Origin: Tretioscincus oriximinensis
Taxonomy: Eukaryota; Chordata; Lepidosauria; Squamata; Gymnophthalmidae
Assembly: GCA_022410635.1 (NCBI GenBank)
Contig: JAJVDF010000167.1
Span: forward strand, 483,237-547,236
DNA: 64,000 nt
Direction: 5' to 3'
The notes beneath the pieces are model-generated. The model ran no database searches, was not told the DNA's origin, and worked only from the letters and a program-made list of their open reading frames with translations. Below, in pieces: positions 1 to 11,263 of the stretch. A program made the translations under genes and the position numbers. How positions within the stretch are numbered: the stretch's first letter is position 1; each line of letters opens with the position of its first letter.

Positions 1-196
1 TCCTCAAAGTTTTTCTTCGCATCCCTCACTACCACCTTGCATTTGGTTTGCCACAGTTTGTGCTCCCTTCTGTTCTCCTCACTAGGATAAGCCTTCCACT
101 TTTTAAATGAGCTTCTCTTCATTCTAATTACTTCCTTTACTGCAGAGGTAAGCCATACGGGTGTCTTCTTGGACTTGGCAGAACCCTTTCTTCTCT
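1..196 (-). mobile_element. CR1 LINE fragment, endonuclease-to-RT linker
   Basis: Read on the minus strand, this encodes a basic stretch with the pattern KKTPVWLTSAVKEVIRMK followed by FKKWK and a charged helix ending in RDAKKNF. This matches the segment between the endonuclease and reverse transcriptase of CR1 elements; the plus-strand CR1 at 19.8-20.3 kb shows the equivalent region (RPLWMNPDL, FMKWKKG, RVRKSKAKYE). The element runs off the window's left edge. It abuts a second CR1 piece whose RT region should lie downstream, not upstream, so these are two insertions or a rearranged copy. Confidence 0.65.
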
Positions 197-432
197 TGTT
201 TTTGATTCTTTTCCTAATTATCCCTAACACTGAATTTGCTTTTTTGCAGTAGCTGCGCACTGGGTTGACACCTTCATTGAACTATCTACCAACATCCCAA
301 GATCCTTTTCCTGCTCTGTCACAGTTGGTAGGAGTAATTGGGGTTCTTTGCCCCAGTGTGCATGACTGCACTTGCTTAAGTTGAAGTGCATTTGCCACTT
401 TGCTGCCCACTCACCCAATTTTAATAAATAAC
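197..432 (-). mobile_element. CR1 LINE fragment, C-terminal part of RT (TTATGTTC family)
   Basis: The minus strand encodes LLKLGEWAAKWQMHFNLSK, then TEQEKDLGMLVDSSMK and TQCAATAKK. These match, almost residue for residue, the RT region just past the catalytic motif in the better-preserved CR1 at 25.47-26.90 kb. A frameshift separates this from the continuing LGKRIKNK segment. Non-functional, truncated at both ends, and joined to the unrelated upstream-type segment at about position 197. Confidence 0.8.
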
Positions 433-919
433 CTTAGGTACTTAAACTAATTTAAGATCTTTAGCTGTCTCCACCTACCTCCATTTTCAGATAGGGGAAG
501 GAAAAGTATCCCTATATAAACAACACAGATGGAACTGATGCTCACAGTACAATGTCAGCAATATCCACAGATTGACAGAACTAGATATGTTGCCAGATGC
601 ACAGAATGTTACACTACTTGTTCTTTATAAACGAGACTTGATGGAGTATGTCAATGTCAAACTCCTTGCTGATTTACACATGAACATACAGAGACAGGCA
701 CACTGACAGGCACTTACGTTCCTGTGATCTATATCAGCTATACCATCTGCTTTCTGCTTTGCATGTGGTAGCGAACTAACTATCCTACTGTGCATGGTTA
801 TCACAGATTACATGCTGTGGAAGTAAGCGACAACAGTGTTTTCTTCTCTTCCTCTTCTCTTCCCTCTTGTCCCTATTTTAATATTAGAAAACAAACTGCT
901 TATCTTCTATCATTCATCC

Positions 920-979
<60 letters not shown>

Positions 980-2650
980 TGTACTTGACATGTATTTTTG
1001 TGCAACTTATTCACACTGATCACACAAGGAAATTCAATCTGTGCCTTTAAAAAAATCTTTTTTCTTTAAGCACAATTTCTATTAGGTTCTACACACCTAG
1101 ATTCACTGCAGTTCCCTTAAACTTCATAAAGAGACTTTTCATAGAACATTTGCCATCACTTGATCAAAATAAGGGTAAGACAAAGAAACTCTTGCAAGAT
1201 GGTCTTTTCCAGGCCTCAATAACAGCAAACAAATAGAATCACATGTGATTCCAATAAAATATTCCGAAGTGCCAAAAGTCATCTGAAGAAGTTTTAGTTT
1301 TTGAAGGTTTAGTTTTTGAAGATTCATGCTATCAACATTTCCCCCCTTGCAGCCTTTAAGGTACTATACACCCATTTGGTAGAAATTCTGATCCAGGCTA
1401 ACCTACCTACTTTATTAAAGAATATCCAAATTAAACGTGTGTGCTTGAAATGTATGTTTAATTTGAAGCAAACAGGTTTGTTTGGTTAGATTTTGGTTTT
1501 TTGAAGAGTAATGTTTTAATTACAATCTTGAACTCGCCTTATGGGAATTGGGATGGGAGGAAGAGTTCTAACTTCTTGCACCATCAGCTTGGTCATGCAG
1601 TAGTGCTATTCTGGTGTAAGCTGGGAAGCTTCTTTCTATTTTCTCTAAAAGCAAATCCCCCACTGTCAGCAGGCACCACCATCTTCCTGGTACATGCCTC
1701 TGGTGGTCAACAATGTTGGCTAAACTTATGCAGGCAATTCAAACAGCTCCAGAAGGGAAAGGGATTTGCATTTCCTTTTTCCCCTAGGAAGCTGATTTCA
1801 GCAGAAATATGATAGCCATTAAAGAGCCAACATACGTTCCCTGATTTCATGTGGTAACAAGACCCTGTTGGTAGAAATTCTGAATCTAAACTAATAAGGC
1901 TACCTTTTTGTGTCTTGCACAGAAGATGCTTCTGCAAGTGATTGTGCAGCTCAAGGGATGACAAAGTAATTGTAAGATGTCCCCTGTCATAAAAAATGAG
2001 GAAATAAAGCAAACATCTTCTTGGACTCAAAAATTTTATTAGAATAGAAAATGAAGATATGGCCATAGCTTCCACACAGCTCTACTATGAAGATCTTAAA
2101 AAGAAGGTACAGAGCCATTACTACTGATGATGATTTATTATGTTTTCTCATATAACTTTTACATTTTATGCCTTCTTCCACTTTTTATCTATTCCCCCCT
2201 CATTCTCTAATTATCTACCTGGACCTGATTGGGAAAAGGTGGACCCATCTTTGCCCCATTTATGTCAGCTTATAGGTAATAACTCCTTATCCCAGTTGCT
2301 TCTTTCACCAGATTATCGTTAATTGGATGAAAGAGATAGGTGAGGGTGAAAAGACAGGAATCAAATGACATTTCAACTTCTGACCCCTTTCCTTGGCTTT
2401 TGTATTCTCTGTTAGTAATATCTTGGGGATTTGTTTCTTAGATGTCTCTTCACAGATCAATAACCACATGAAAGATGAATTTCTCTTCCATTTGCCTCAC
2501 CAGTTTGTTATATAAATGGCTAGATTGCAGATTTTTAAGGTTGTGATCCAGATTATCGATTTTCCAGGAAACTTACTGACAAATTGGCATATAGGGACAT
2601 TGTAGGAAGACTTTGATGTGTGGATCGTTTGGGGGAAAAAAAAGTGAGGC
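433..2650. other. AT-rich stretch without recognised genes
   Basis: Apart from the dinucleotide repeat at 922-979, I see no coding motif, repeat terminus or RNA gene here. The open frames in it (up to about 120 codons) have low-complexity or random composition and overlap on both strands. Confidence 0.6.
922..979. repeat. Compound dinucleotide microsatellite (TG)n(AG)n
   Basis: About 16 TG units run directly into about 12 GA units. The short open frame across it is an artefact of the repeat. Probably length-polymorphic. Confidence 0.97.
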
Positions 2651-2654
2651 TTTG

Positions 2655-2700
2655 AGGAGAAGAAGAAGAACCAAATTTTTATACCCTGCTCTCAGTGGCG
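2655..2700 (-). mobile_element. SINE 3'-tail remnant
   Basis: GAGGAGAAGAAGAAGAACC followed by a degraded TTTTTATACCCTGCTCTC is the antisense of the (TTC)n-ended tail seen in the SINEs elsewhere in the window. Only the tail survives, directly next to the CR1 fragment that follows. Confidence 0.6.
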
Positions 2701-2714
2701 GCTGGTACACTTTG

Positions 2715-3170
2715 AGATAGGGGTGGATGGGTGCACTGGACCAGTGAATAGAGAAAAATTGTTTTCTCTATCGCATAACACTAGAACCAGGGGAGATTCC
2801 TTGAAGCTGATGGGCAGAAGAATGAGGACAGACAAGAGAAAGTGTTTTTTCATCCAGAGGGTCATCGGCCTTTGGAATTTACTTCCAGAAAAGGTGGTGG
2901 TAGCTAGCAGGTTGGATAGCTTTAAGAAAGGATTAGACAAGTTCATGGACACCAAGGGTATAAATAGCAACTAGGATGGATGCCTTGATACTGAGATGGA
3001 GCAACAAGCATTCCTGAAATGCCATTTGTAGGGCATCGAGAACAATTGAAGATTTTGCCTCTTCTGTTCCAGACTGCCCAGGTGCACTTGGTGGGCCTCT
3101 GTGAGAGACAGAATGCTGGACTAGATGGGCTCCAGCCTGATTATTCTTATGTTCTGATGCTATATTGCAC
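2715..3170 (+). mobile_element. CR1 LINE 3' end (TTATGTTC family): ORF2 C-terminus and 3' UTR
   Basis: The open frame ending at 2974 carries the CR1 ORF2 C-terminal signature: KCFF, then RVIGLWNLLPEKVV, then LDSFKKGLDKF and DTKGI. A roughly 190-base 3' UTR follows, containing CTGGACTAGATGGGCTCC and ending in TTCTTATGTTCTGATG, a decayed octamer tail. The same 3' end recurs at 12.6, 19.4-19.8, 25.5 and 51.5 kb, so this is one subfamily. It is strongly 5'-truncated, as is usual for CR1, and cannot move. Confidence 0.85.
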
Positions 3171-3174
3171 CATC

Positions 3175-4186
3175 TCAGTAAGAAATCAATATGAAATGAA
3201 GTCCAACACTAGCTTAAAAATGTACTTTATTAGATGTATAGAACTATTTTTTTTACCACATATGACAACACCTGTAAATAAATTCTTCTTTGTTCAAAGC
3301 AAGTATCAATCTCAATAAGGAATGCATTTTGAAAAATTNGTTTGATGGACAGAGTGACTGCCTTTGTCTAACATAACCAATGACTCTGGGAGCAGAATAT
3401 CACAAGGCAGAAACACTGCTTCAAGGGATAGAAAGCTGACCTAGCAACAGCTTCTGCCTAAGGTCTCTTCGTGACCTATTTCCTTGTCTGGCACCTGTCC
3501 TTATAAAAATCTCTCTTGAAAGATCTAAGGAAATTACACTTATCCTCTGGTAACTAGGTAACATAATCTCCCAAAGGCTAGCTAATTGCAGCCTATGATA
3601 TCTTCACATACTGCCACTGTTAAATTTTTCATTTCTTTCAAATTATTATGGATCAGTGAAGAGGGTATTGATTTGATTCATTAACTGATTCTCAGTCTGT
3701 TCCAAGGTTAATGATTGCATGCATCTCAATTACATTTTTAGCAGGTTATACTCTATGATTTGTTTTAGCTGCATTGTACACTGTGCATTGTCTACAGCTG
3801 AAAGCTTTCTTAGTACTCAATGATTTAACAAGGTCTTTCCTTCTCCATTAAAATGTGCATGCTTGGAGAAAATACAAATAAACTCAAAAATGTAAGACCC
3901 CAACTTAGATCCTGTTTTAATTGCATAGATTGGTGTCTTACAAGTTTGCTGTGTTGTCATTGCCTCTTACTATTTCACCTGGTACATGAAACAAATATTC
4001 AATTCCTGCTTATCTTTAAAACAGTGATACTTTGTAAGCATGGAATTTGTTGTTGTTGACAATTTGTTACTGCTTCCCTACTAAACCATGAAATATGAAG
4101 TAAATTTACAGTTCACCTACTTACATATTCTATATAAAGAATGCTTACATATACAACATGTATAATTATGCAAACTAGGTTCATCT

Positions 4187-4190
<4 letters not shown>
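3175..4190. other. AT-rich stretch without recognised genes
   Basis: No coding motif or repeat end recognised. Several short random open frames are present on both strands. Confidence 0.6.

Positions 4191-4191
<1 letters not shown>

Positions 4192-4262
<71 letters not shown>
4192..4262. repeat. (ATAATG)n / (AAT)n microsatellite
   Basis: A few GATAATG-type units grade into about 18 perfect AAT units. On the minus strand this translates as a polyisoleucine run that has no coding meaning. Confidence 0.97.
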
Positions 4263-4263
<1 letters not shown>

Positions 4264-4344
4264 TAGACAACATCATTTATTTGTAACACCACTTTTATCA
4301 AAGGGCAGCTAACACAGCTTTTATTGCTTTTCCTCGACACCTTA

Positions 4345-4829
4345 TCATAGAATCATAGAGTTGGAAGGGACCTCCAGGGTCATCGGGTCCAACCCCCTGC
4401 TCGATGCAGGATTCATTAAACATCCCAGACAGATGACTGTCCANTCTCTGTTTGAAGACTTCCAGGGAAGGCGAACTCACCACCCCTTGTGGCAAACTGT
4501 TCCACTGGTTTATCACCCTGACTGTTAGAAAGTTTTTTCTGATATCTAATCTAAATCTACTCCCTTGCAGTTTTATTCCATTATTTCTAGTCCTTCCATG
4601 TGCTAATGAGAACAGTGCTGATCCCTCTGCTCTGTGACAGCCCTTCAGATATTTGTAGACAGCTATCAGGTTTCCTCTGTCTTCTCTTTTGCAGACTAAA
4701 TATCCCCAGATCCTTTAACCGTTCCTCATAGGACATGGTTTCCAGACCACTCACCTTCCTTGTAACCCTCTTTTGTACTTGCTCTAGTTTATCAATGTCC
4801 TTTTTAAATTGGGGCCCCCAAAACTGAAC
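4345..4829 (-). mobile_element. CR1 LINE 3' end (ATTCTATG family)
   Basis: The 3' terminus, read on the minus strand, is the classic CR1 tail ...CTATGATTCTATGA preceded by a UTR with GACCCTGGAGGTCCCTTCC. Upstream, the minus strand encodes [19 protein letters not shown], then [20 protein letters not shown] and [12 protein letters not shown], the C-terminal part of CR1 ORF2. Frameshifts break the frame near 4640-4700. The fragment stops at about 4829, where SINE-like sequence begins. It is a dead 5'-truncated copy. Confidence 0.9.
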
Positions 4830-4924
4830 CTTGTGAGGTAGGTGGGGCTGAGAGGGTTCTAAAGAACTGTGGTTGGCCCAAGGACTCTCAGCTGGTTTCA
4901 TGCAGGAGTGTGGAATCAAACTGG
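4830..4924 (-). mobile_element. tRNA-SINE body fragment (squamate type)
   Basis: GTGAGGTAGGTGGGGCTGAG, a TGGCCCAAGG segment and GGAATCAAACT are the antisense body of a tRNA-derived SINE widespread in squamates, whose B box reads GGTTTGATTCC on the sense strand. The fragment sits between the CR1 end and a SINE tail and may be part of the same SINE insertion. Confidence 0.6.
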
Positions 4925-4934
4925 GAGACTACCA

Positions 4935-5130
4935 GATAAGAAGAAGAAGAAGAAGAACTGGGTTCTTATACCCCGCTTTTCTCACCTTTCAAAGGGACTC
5001 AAAGCGGCTTACAAGGGAATTTTTGCCTGAAGGCTTACATTCTATCTTCCCCACCAGGCTGACGTGGTTCCCATGTATCTACTTGCAGGCAGAGGNTCTA
5101 ACACTGTAACCATTACACCAAACTATTGCA
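4935..5130 (-). mobile_element. tRNA-derived SINE, (TTC)n tail, minus strand
   Basis: On the minus strand the order is: a tRNA-like start TTTGGTGTAATGGTTACAG, a middle with AGATACATGGGAACC, the conserved 3' block CTTTGAGTCCCTTTGAAAGG then GAGAAAAGCGGGGTATAAG, and a (TTC)n tail. The tail matches that of the SINEs at 26.9, 50.6, 53.6 and 56.4 kb, but the surviving head differs from theirs, suggesting recombination between SINE families or a chimeric subfamily. Confidence 0.75.
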
Positions 5131-6760
5131 TTTGGACTCTGAGTGAACCATCATAAAAGTGTTTGTTCATATTTTGTGAATTGCTACAAACGGAGAAAAT
5201 ATTCAAATAGAGAAGCATTTTTTCTCACATTAACTGGATATGTATTTTCTCACTGCTTTAAGCAACCCAAACTTAAACCATATCCTTGTACCAGCTAAGG
5301 ATAATAAAAATTGCTAGAGTCATAAAATCCCGTTAAGGTCTGAGTTAGAATACAAAGAAATATAAAAAATATTAAAGAACTGTTTAATTATTGGGAATGT
5401 CTTTAACCCCAGACCTTTACAAATTCTCTCATTCTTTTATCGATGTCCTTAAACTCATAAATATTTGAATATCAAAGCAAACATCAGTATTTACAATCTT
5501 CCTCCTACTGAATTCTTTATGCTGCATTATTTTGATTTTATTTTTTCAGTAGCATTTTGATTTGTGTATGTTAATAACAGTCCCCCATTTTTTACAAGAA
5601 CTTACTGAGTTAAAATGGCCACGACATGCTGAGACCTGACTGTGCTGAGATCTCTTTTGTCATATGGATCTATGCAAAGTGTCTGAACATATGTGGTAAC
5701 ACCTGCTTCTTACTTATATATCTCCCTTGGTTAAAGACCATGCAGGGATAATTAATAGCAGAAGCTCATGATAAATTAGATTCATGTACATTTCTCTTCT
5801 AAATGAATTTTTGGATTTTGGCATATTTTTTTTAGAATCCCCAAATTATGAAGTGCCCTAATCTATCAGATCTGTGATCCATAAAATCCACCAGCCTTGC
5901 TTTATGTCTCTCAGCAATTAATTTACAGAACTATATCACCTCTTATCTCAGAAGTGATCTAGTAATCATTACATCAGTGGGCTTTTTTATTAATCTGTTT
6001 GTTGTTGAAGATAGTGTCTCATTTTTCAAAGCAAACAATCCAGATTAGGATCTTAAAACAAAATGTTTAGTGTTTTGACAACCATCTGTTCAGTCCACCT
6101 TCAGAAACTAGGAAATAAATTCCCAGTTGTTAATTCTGCATACCAGAGGGAATTATGTGGGTTGTCTAGAAATGGCCTCAGAAGGTGTGGTTTTAATAAA
6201 TCTGGTAAAATGGTGCCTCGCAATCTACTTCATCTGCTCTCGTTTTGAGAACAATTCTAGTTTGTAGTTCTATTAGTCAATTGAGGCAGTTACTGTGGTG
6301 TAAATGGCACTTAGTGGTAGATAAAATAATCAGTGTTCAGTTGAAACATCTGGCATTCAGGAAATGATCCTCTTGCCTTTTCACTTACCTTAAAAGTATA
6401 ATTTTTTTGATGGATTCAGGAGTATTTGACACATAGTATCTTTGCCTTGTAAGCATTCAATTGCAATTTGTTTGTCCATATCCAGCCCATTATTGTGTCA
6501 AGTGCCTCTCCTTAATTATACTCATTGGTGAGATAAAGTTTAGAACAGTCCACATATAGGTTATATTTTATTCTAAATTTACTGGCCAGTGCTTCTTGTG
6601 TAGAGAGTTTTATATCTGTCTTTCAATAGTTGAAATAGATAGGCCAGGTCCACTGTTTTCAACTATGGAAAAAAGTGGGGTGGTGCAATACCAGAGCTTC
6701 CCTGATTAGGATGAAGCTCCATCGAATATAGGTGCAGGTGGAAAAGTTAAATAATGCAGG
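5131..6760. other. AT-rich stretch without recognised genes
   Basis: Low-GC DNA with no coding motifs, tails or terminal repeats that I recognise. Confidence 0.6.
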
Positions 6761-6763
6761 AGG

Positions 6764-6898
6764 AGGAGAAAGGGGGAAAGGGGGAAAGGGGGAAAATGGG
6801 GAAAAGGGGGAAAAGGGGGAAAAGGGGGAAAAGGGGGAAAAGGGAAAAGAGAGGGAGAGAGGGAGAGAGGGAGAGAGGGAGAGAGGGAGAGGAAGAGG
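6764..6898. repeat. Purine-only minisatellite (GGGGGAAAA)n then (GAGAGGGA)n
   Basis: About 135 bases with purines on the plus strand: first nine- to ten-base GGGGGAAAA-like units, then AGAGAGGG units. Runs of four or five G recur at regular spacing, so the strand could form G-quadruplexes or a triplex. The overlapping frames rich in Gly, Lys and Arg are products of the repeat. It runs straight into a SINE tail, so it probably grew from that SINE's (AAG)n end. Confidence 0.93.
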
Positions 6899-6955
6899 GT
6901 TCTTATACCCCACTTTTCTCACCTTTCAAAGATGGTTCAAGATGGTTAAGCTCCA
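6893..6955 (-). mobile_element. SINE 3'-tail fragment, minus strand
   Basis: GAGGGTTCTTATACCCCACT then TTCTCACCTTTCAAAG is the antisense of the conserved SINE 3' block. The rest of the SINE is missing after about 6940. Confidence 0.75.
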
Positions 6956-8455
6956 CAATAGGGGGAGGGGGGAGAATGTTTTTGAAAAAGAAATAAGATT
7001 GTAAAACAGATGTATACAATTTGAGTTTGTAATTTCAATTAAAAATATTTTCTTAAAAAAGTAATCTGTGTTGGTCCTCCCGTGTGTGAATTCTGAATGA
7101 TTCTTTGTAAGAGTGATTGGTTTGGTACCAATTAATCAAACCATGAATCAGGATCTGGTTTACTGATTACTAGTGAATGCGGATAGGGCAACAGATTTCA
7201 AGGAATATGAGAAAGAACATCAGTATAAATTGGTTCTAAGAATACTGGGCACTTTTCTACTCTCTGAATTTCTAGAGGATAACATACTTGATGGTATCAA
7301 AAGCCATTGATCATGAACAATCAACGTTCCCTGTTTCTTTGACAATAAAGATAATCAATCATCATGAACAGTACTGAAGGAGTGGATAAAGAAGTTCATT
7401 TGCGATTGACAAACATCAGAATAATGTATCTTNTGATCAGGCAAGCACAAGCAAATAATATTTGCATCTCAAAACCCAATACCAGTTTCAAACATGTCAC
7501 AAAACCCTTCTTCATCTGATAATCAGGGATTTCTGCCCAATTTGGTACTTCAGAGAAGCAAAATGCATTTGCACTCTACATTTCCATGCGCATACTAGNT
7601 ACTACTGGTTCTAGGTGCAGTACCTAAAAATCTGAATGAACTGGAACTTACTATTTTAGATGTTATGACATTATGCAGAACCAAAATTTCTATCAAATTT
7701 TGCACCAAGATCCAGGGGGAAAGGATGGAATAGAGAACTAAGAAAGAAACAAGCAATAGATCAATTAATAAACTGAAGTTTGTCAGTCAAAGAAAATCCT
7801 GACCTTAAATGAGGTTGACATAAGAAAACAGGAGTTTATGAATGCTCTGCATATTGGTATCTAGTTTATGGAATTGCCTCTCTCCTAGCCGGAGACAGAC
7901 AGTTGTTCTGCTGAGATTTTAACATTTATTTAAAACAAATTGATATTGTCCGGTATTTGCTGTTCCTTGTGACTTAACTGCTAGAGTCAGTATGAGAATC
8001 CTGTTTTATTTTTCAATATTTCAAAAATCACCATTCTACTATGAACTGATCTCTTTATTTCCATGTTATTTTAAGAAACTGGAGAGATTGTTTGAAAAGA
8101 GTGATGGAGCTATTTCCAAAGCAAAAATGATATTTGATCATCCATGTATCCACTTTAATTATATAATAGTAAAAATCTACTTGTAAGATAGTACAATTAG
8201 AGTTTTTCTAGCTTTGACAAATAAGGGAAATCATGTGATAAATTCACTATGTCTCAGTTTCAGTTTAAATTCATGTCACACCAGTAGTTCCAGCTTTCTT
8301 TTACAGATCCCATTTCATTTCTTCATGACATCCTGCAAACAAGCCAGCAGACTGTGATGTCATTTTGTGTATGGTCCAAAATGCATATACAGGGGCCTCA
8401 AGCACAGGACTGTGTTGTAACCGCTACCCCCCAACCCTCCAATCCCCCATCTCTT
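6956..8455. other. AT-rich stretch without recognised genes
   Basis: No coding motif or recognised repeat terminus. A short inverted pair around AACCATGAATC and GGTTTACTGATT near 7130-7170 is too weak to call. Confidence 0.55.
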
Positions 8456-8461
8456 TGTCCC

Positions 8462-8572
8462 AGAGTAGTGGTAGTAATAGTAGTAGTAGTAGTAGTAGTA
8501 ACAGGAGGAGGAGGAAGGAAGAAGAAAGGAAGGTAGCAAGGGAGGAGGAGAAGGAGGAGGAGAAGTATTAAG
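8462..8572. repeat. (AGT)n microsatellite and adjoining polypurine tract
   Basis: About 12 AGT/GTA units (8462-8502) are followed by a 65-base purine-only tract built from GGAGGA and GAAGAA units. Confidence 0.93.
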
Positions 8573-8689
8573 CCCACTGCCTTAGGGAGAACACTAGAGC
8601 CCAATGTAGCTCTAATTCTACCAGTATAATTCATAAATCATCTATCCATTTTTGTGTCTGTATTATTTCTTAGAATTGAGACCTATCTA

Positions 8690-8750
8690 TGGTAGTGCAG
8701 NCTACCTANCCTTTGTTCTGANATATAATCTGGAATAAGGTCAAGTGTAA
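8690..8750. mobile_element. Half copy of the palindromic MITE seen at 48.7 kb
   Basis: CTTTGTTCTG then ATATAATCTGGAATAAGG matches the right arm of the element at 48676-48845 (CTTTGTTCTGAAATATAATC then AGAATAAGG) with few differences. Only one arm is visible here, and several N bases interrupt it. Confidence 0.6.
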
Positions 8751-11050
8751 AAAGGGCCTGAGTTACAGATCATGTTAACTCAATTCAGGCCAAATTAACT
8801 TGTAAGTTCCAAAGCATAAAAGGAAATCAATGTTAGCAACAATGCTTGTNTTGGGATACAGCAAAACTATTATCATAGAGGCTGTTCAAAAACAGGCAGG
8901 GTACCCATCTCATAGTCAATTCACAAGTTAATTTTAACTTTTTCTTTTTTCTGAGCCCACCAATTTCTGATCTTTTGGAAAACTTTGTCATCTATTTTTC
9001 TGATTTTTATTTTGTCCTAAAGATATATTTCATGCATGTTTTTAGTTAAAATATCTGGATTTTGAAATGTACATTGGAAGCATCAACAAAATATATTTTA
9101 AAANGCTGTGAAACATGAAGTAAACAAATTTTCCTTGCTTTCTTTTCCTTTATGTCTTTTACTCTCTATCTTTTTCCACCCTTTCCCCTCTCTATTTTTG
9201 CTTATTATTAGGCTACATGCACACAATGTTTTTCTACCTCGTCCATAGCGCAAGCAGGAAGTCTTGGCACAAGTGCTAAGTGTTTTTTAGTAGACAACCC
9301 ATAATAGACACCTTTTTTCCTGGAATAAACTATCGCTCAGATATTCAGAAATCTTTCTGGAGAACCACCATACACTTCTGAGCCTATGCATGTGCACAAA
9401 TTAGATGCAAGATGAAAAAACAATCGAGAACAAAGCAATTGTTTTTATTGGTTGTTGTGAGTGAAAAAAAATTCTTGGATTGCACTTCCATGAGCTCAAG
9501 GAGCGATATTATGGTGTGCATGGACACGTGATTGCTATATTCTGAATTATAGCATTGTAGCAGTTTTTAAGTCGCCGTGTGCTCCTTGTATACATTCATT
9601 TTTTGAAAAGGAGAACTGCTGACCAATAATATAATCCTGTGCATGCCTATTTACCAGATATTACCAGATAAAAATAGAACAGAAGTGCTCCACCTTTAAT
9701 GAATGTTAAAAAAAAAAAGCAACTGCAGTAGTTGATGGCATTATAAACTGCATCTGCTGAAAATTCTTCTTTTCTAATATCCATTAAAGATGTATATTGC
9801 TGCCTTGCTTTAATCTGGTAATTATATTCAGAAGTAACTTATCTTTATAATATATTTCACATACTGTAATTGCATCTCAAGTAAGAAACGAAACCAGAAA
9901 TACATCTGGGATATATTAAAACTTATTTTTCCTGCTCTTACCTAAAGGTAGTTATGATATGAAGAGCAGGGGGAAGTTTTCTTCCTTTTCTGTACCCTCC
10001 CCATCATCACCCTTTCTTTGGAAAGCCCAAGATACTATAGTTTAGTTTAGTAACTAGGAAGCCAAATGAGTATAGTCAAGAGGAAAGTCTTCAGTTATAC
10101 AATCCATTAAGTAAAACAATAGAGCCTGCAGCTGAGCTATTAAAAAGAGTAGAGCAATTTTTATTTCAATGCCTACATTTTATTTCCTTTTCTGAGTGAC
10201 TGTTAACAAAGGGCTGCTGAAAGGACTGGATAAAAAGTANACGTCAGATGCAGGATCCATGAGTTAAATAACATTATTAGATACAATTTCATAAAATCTA
10301 GTTGCTTTTCTGCTACCAGAAATCATGTCCTTTTGTCAACTTGTGGTCACATCAGCACTTCTGTTGATATAATTTGCTCCAGCTGCAGAGTATAGCTGGC
10401 CTGCAAATCAAGAATAGGGACAGTCAGGAATAACTCAATAGCTTGGATAATGTGCAAATCACTACACATCTTGCTATTAGTATAGTTTATTTTCACTCTG
10501 AATATTTGGAGCATGAAAAATTTATCTTTAGCAAAACAGCCGATCTGACACTTTCATGGAGCAGAACAGGGATGTGTGGAATATTATATACCCCCCCTTT
10601 CCCCATGACCCCATATTCACACAGCACCCTGTAATCATTTAAGTAGCATTATCATATCAAAACCCTTCATTACGTTTCATTGAATTGAAACCAAACACCT
10701 CATTTTGTATATTGTTTGAGGTCTCTCTTTATCAGGGCTTATATCCCTTCATGCTAACACATCAAGGGTATTTTTCTATTCTCTTCTCAAAATCTCTGAC
10801 CAAAAACTACATGAGATGGACTGTGAGGAACATCAGCATTTTCTTTACATTGATTAGTCCCCCAAAAAAACATAAGATATAAAGGGATAAGAATGCTAAA
10901 CTTTTAAAAAAATAGTTCAGGAAATCTCAGAAGAAGCAGATAAGTATGGTACAGAAATGAATAGCATGGGTATGACCAGAAGGGGGTTTTCTCATTCTCC
11001 CTTTAAAGAAAAAGCATATTTTCTGCAAACAAAATGCCATTTAAACAGTT
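8751..11050. other. AT-rich stretch without recognised genes
   Basis: I see no gene, tail or terminal repeat. The open frames of 60-65 codons near 10.4-10.9 kb have no motif. Confidence 0.55.
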
Positions 11051-11054
11051 AAAC

Positions 11055-11070
11055 AAGTAATTCTATTTCA
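11055..11070. repeat. Target-site duplication, left copy
   Basis: AAGTAATTCTATTTCA is repeated as AAGTAATTCTATCTCA at 11264-11279, with one mismatch. The two copies flank the inverted Penelope-like insert. Confidence 0.85.
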
Positions 11071-11263
11071 GAGAAATAGCCGTGTTAGTCTAGTAGAAAG
11101 TCCAGCAAAGAAGCTAGCAGCACTTTGAGACTAACTTGAGAAAAGCGGTTGGCATAAGCTTTCGTAGACACGTCTACTTCTTCAGATGAAGAAGANGTGT
11201 CTACGAAAGCTTATGCCAACCACTTTTCTCAAGTTAGTCTCAAAGTGCTGCTAGCTCCTTTGC
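11071..11263. mobile_element. Penelope-like element fragments in an inverted pair
   Basis: Two copies of one 75-85-base segment lie in opposite orientation: 11105-11188 and 11189-11263, each containing AGCACTTTGAGACTAACTTG and GCATAAGCTTTCGTAGACA or their complements. The outer left part carries AATAGCCGTGTTAGTCTAG, the antisense of a CTAACACGGCTAT end common in reptile interspersed repeats. I assign it to Penelope-like retroelements because of the CTGAAGA...GAAA hammerhead-like core and the resemblance to PLE terminal repeats; the family name is inference. A 16-bp target duplication flanks the whole, so the inverted pair entered as one event. No coding sequence remains. Confidence 0.65.
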
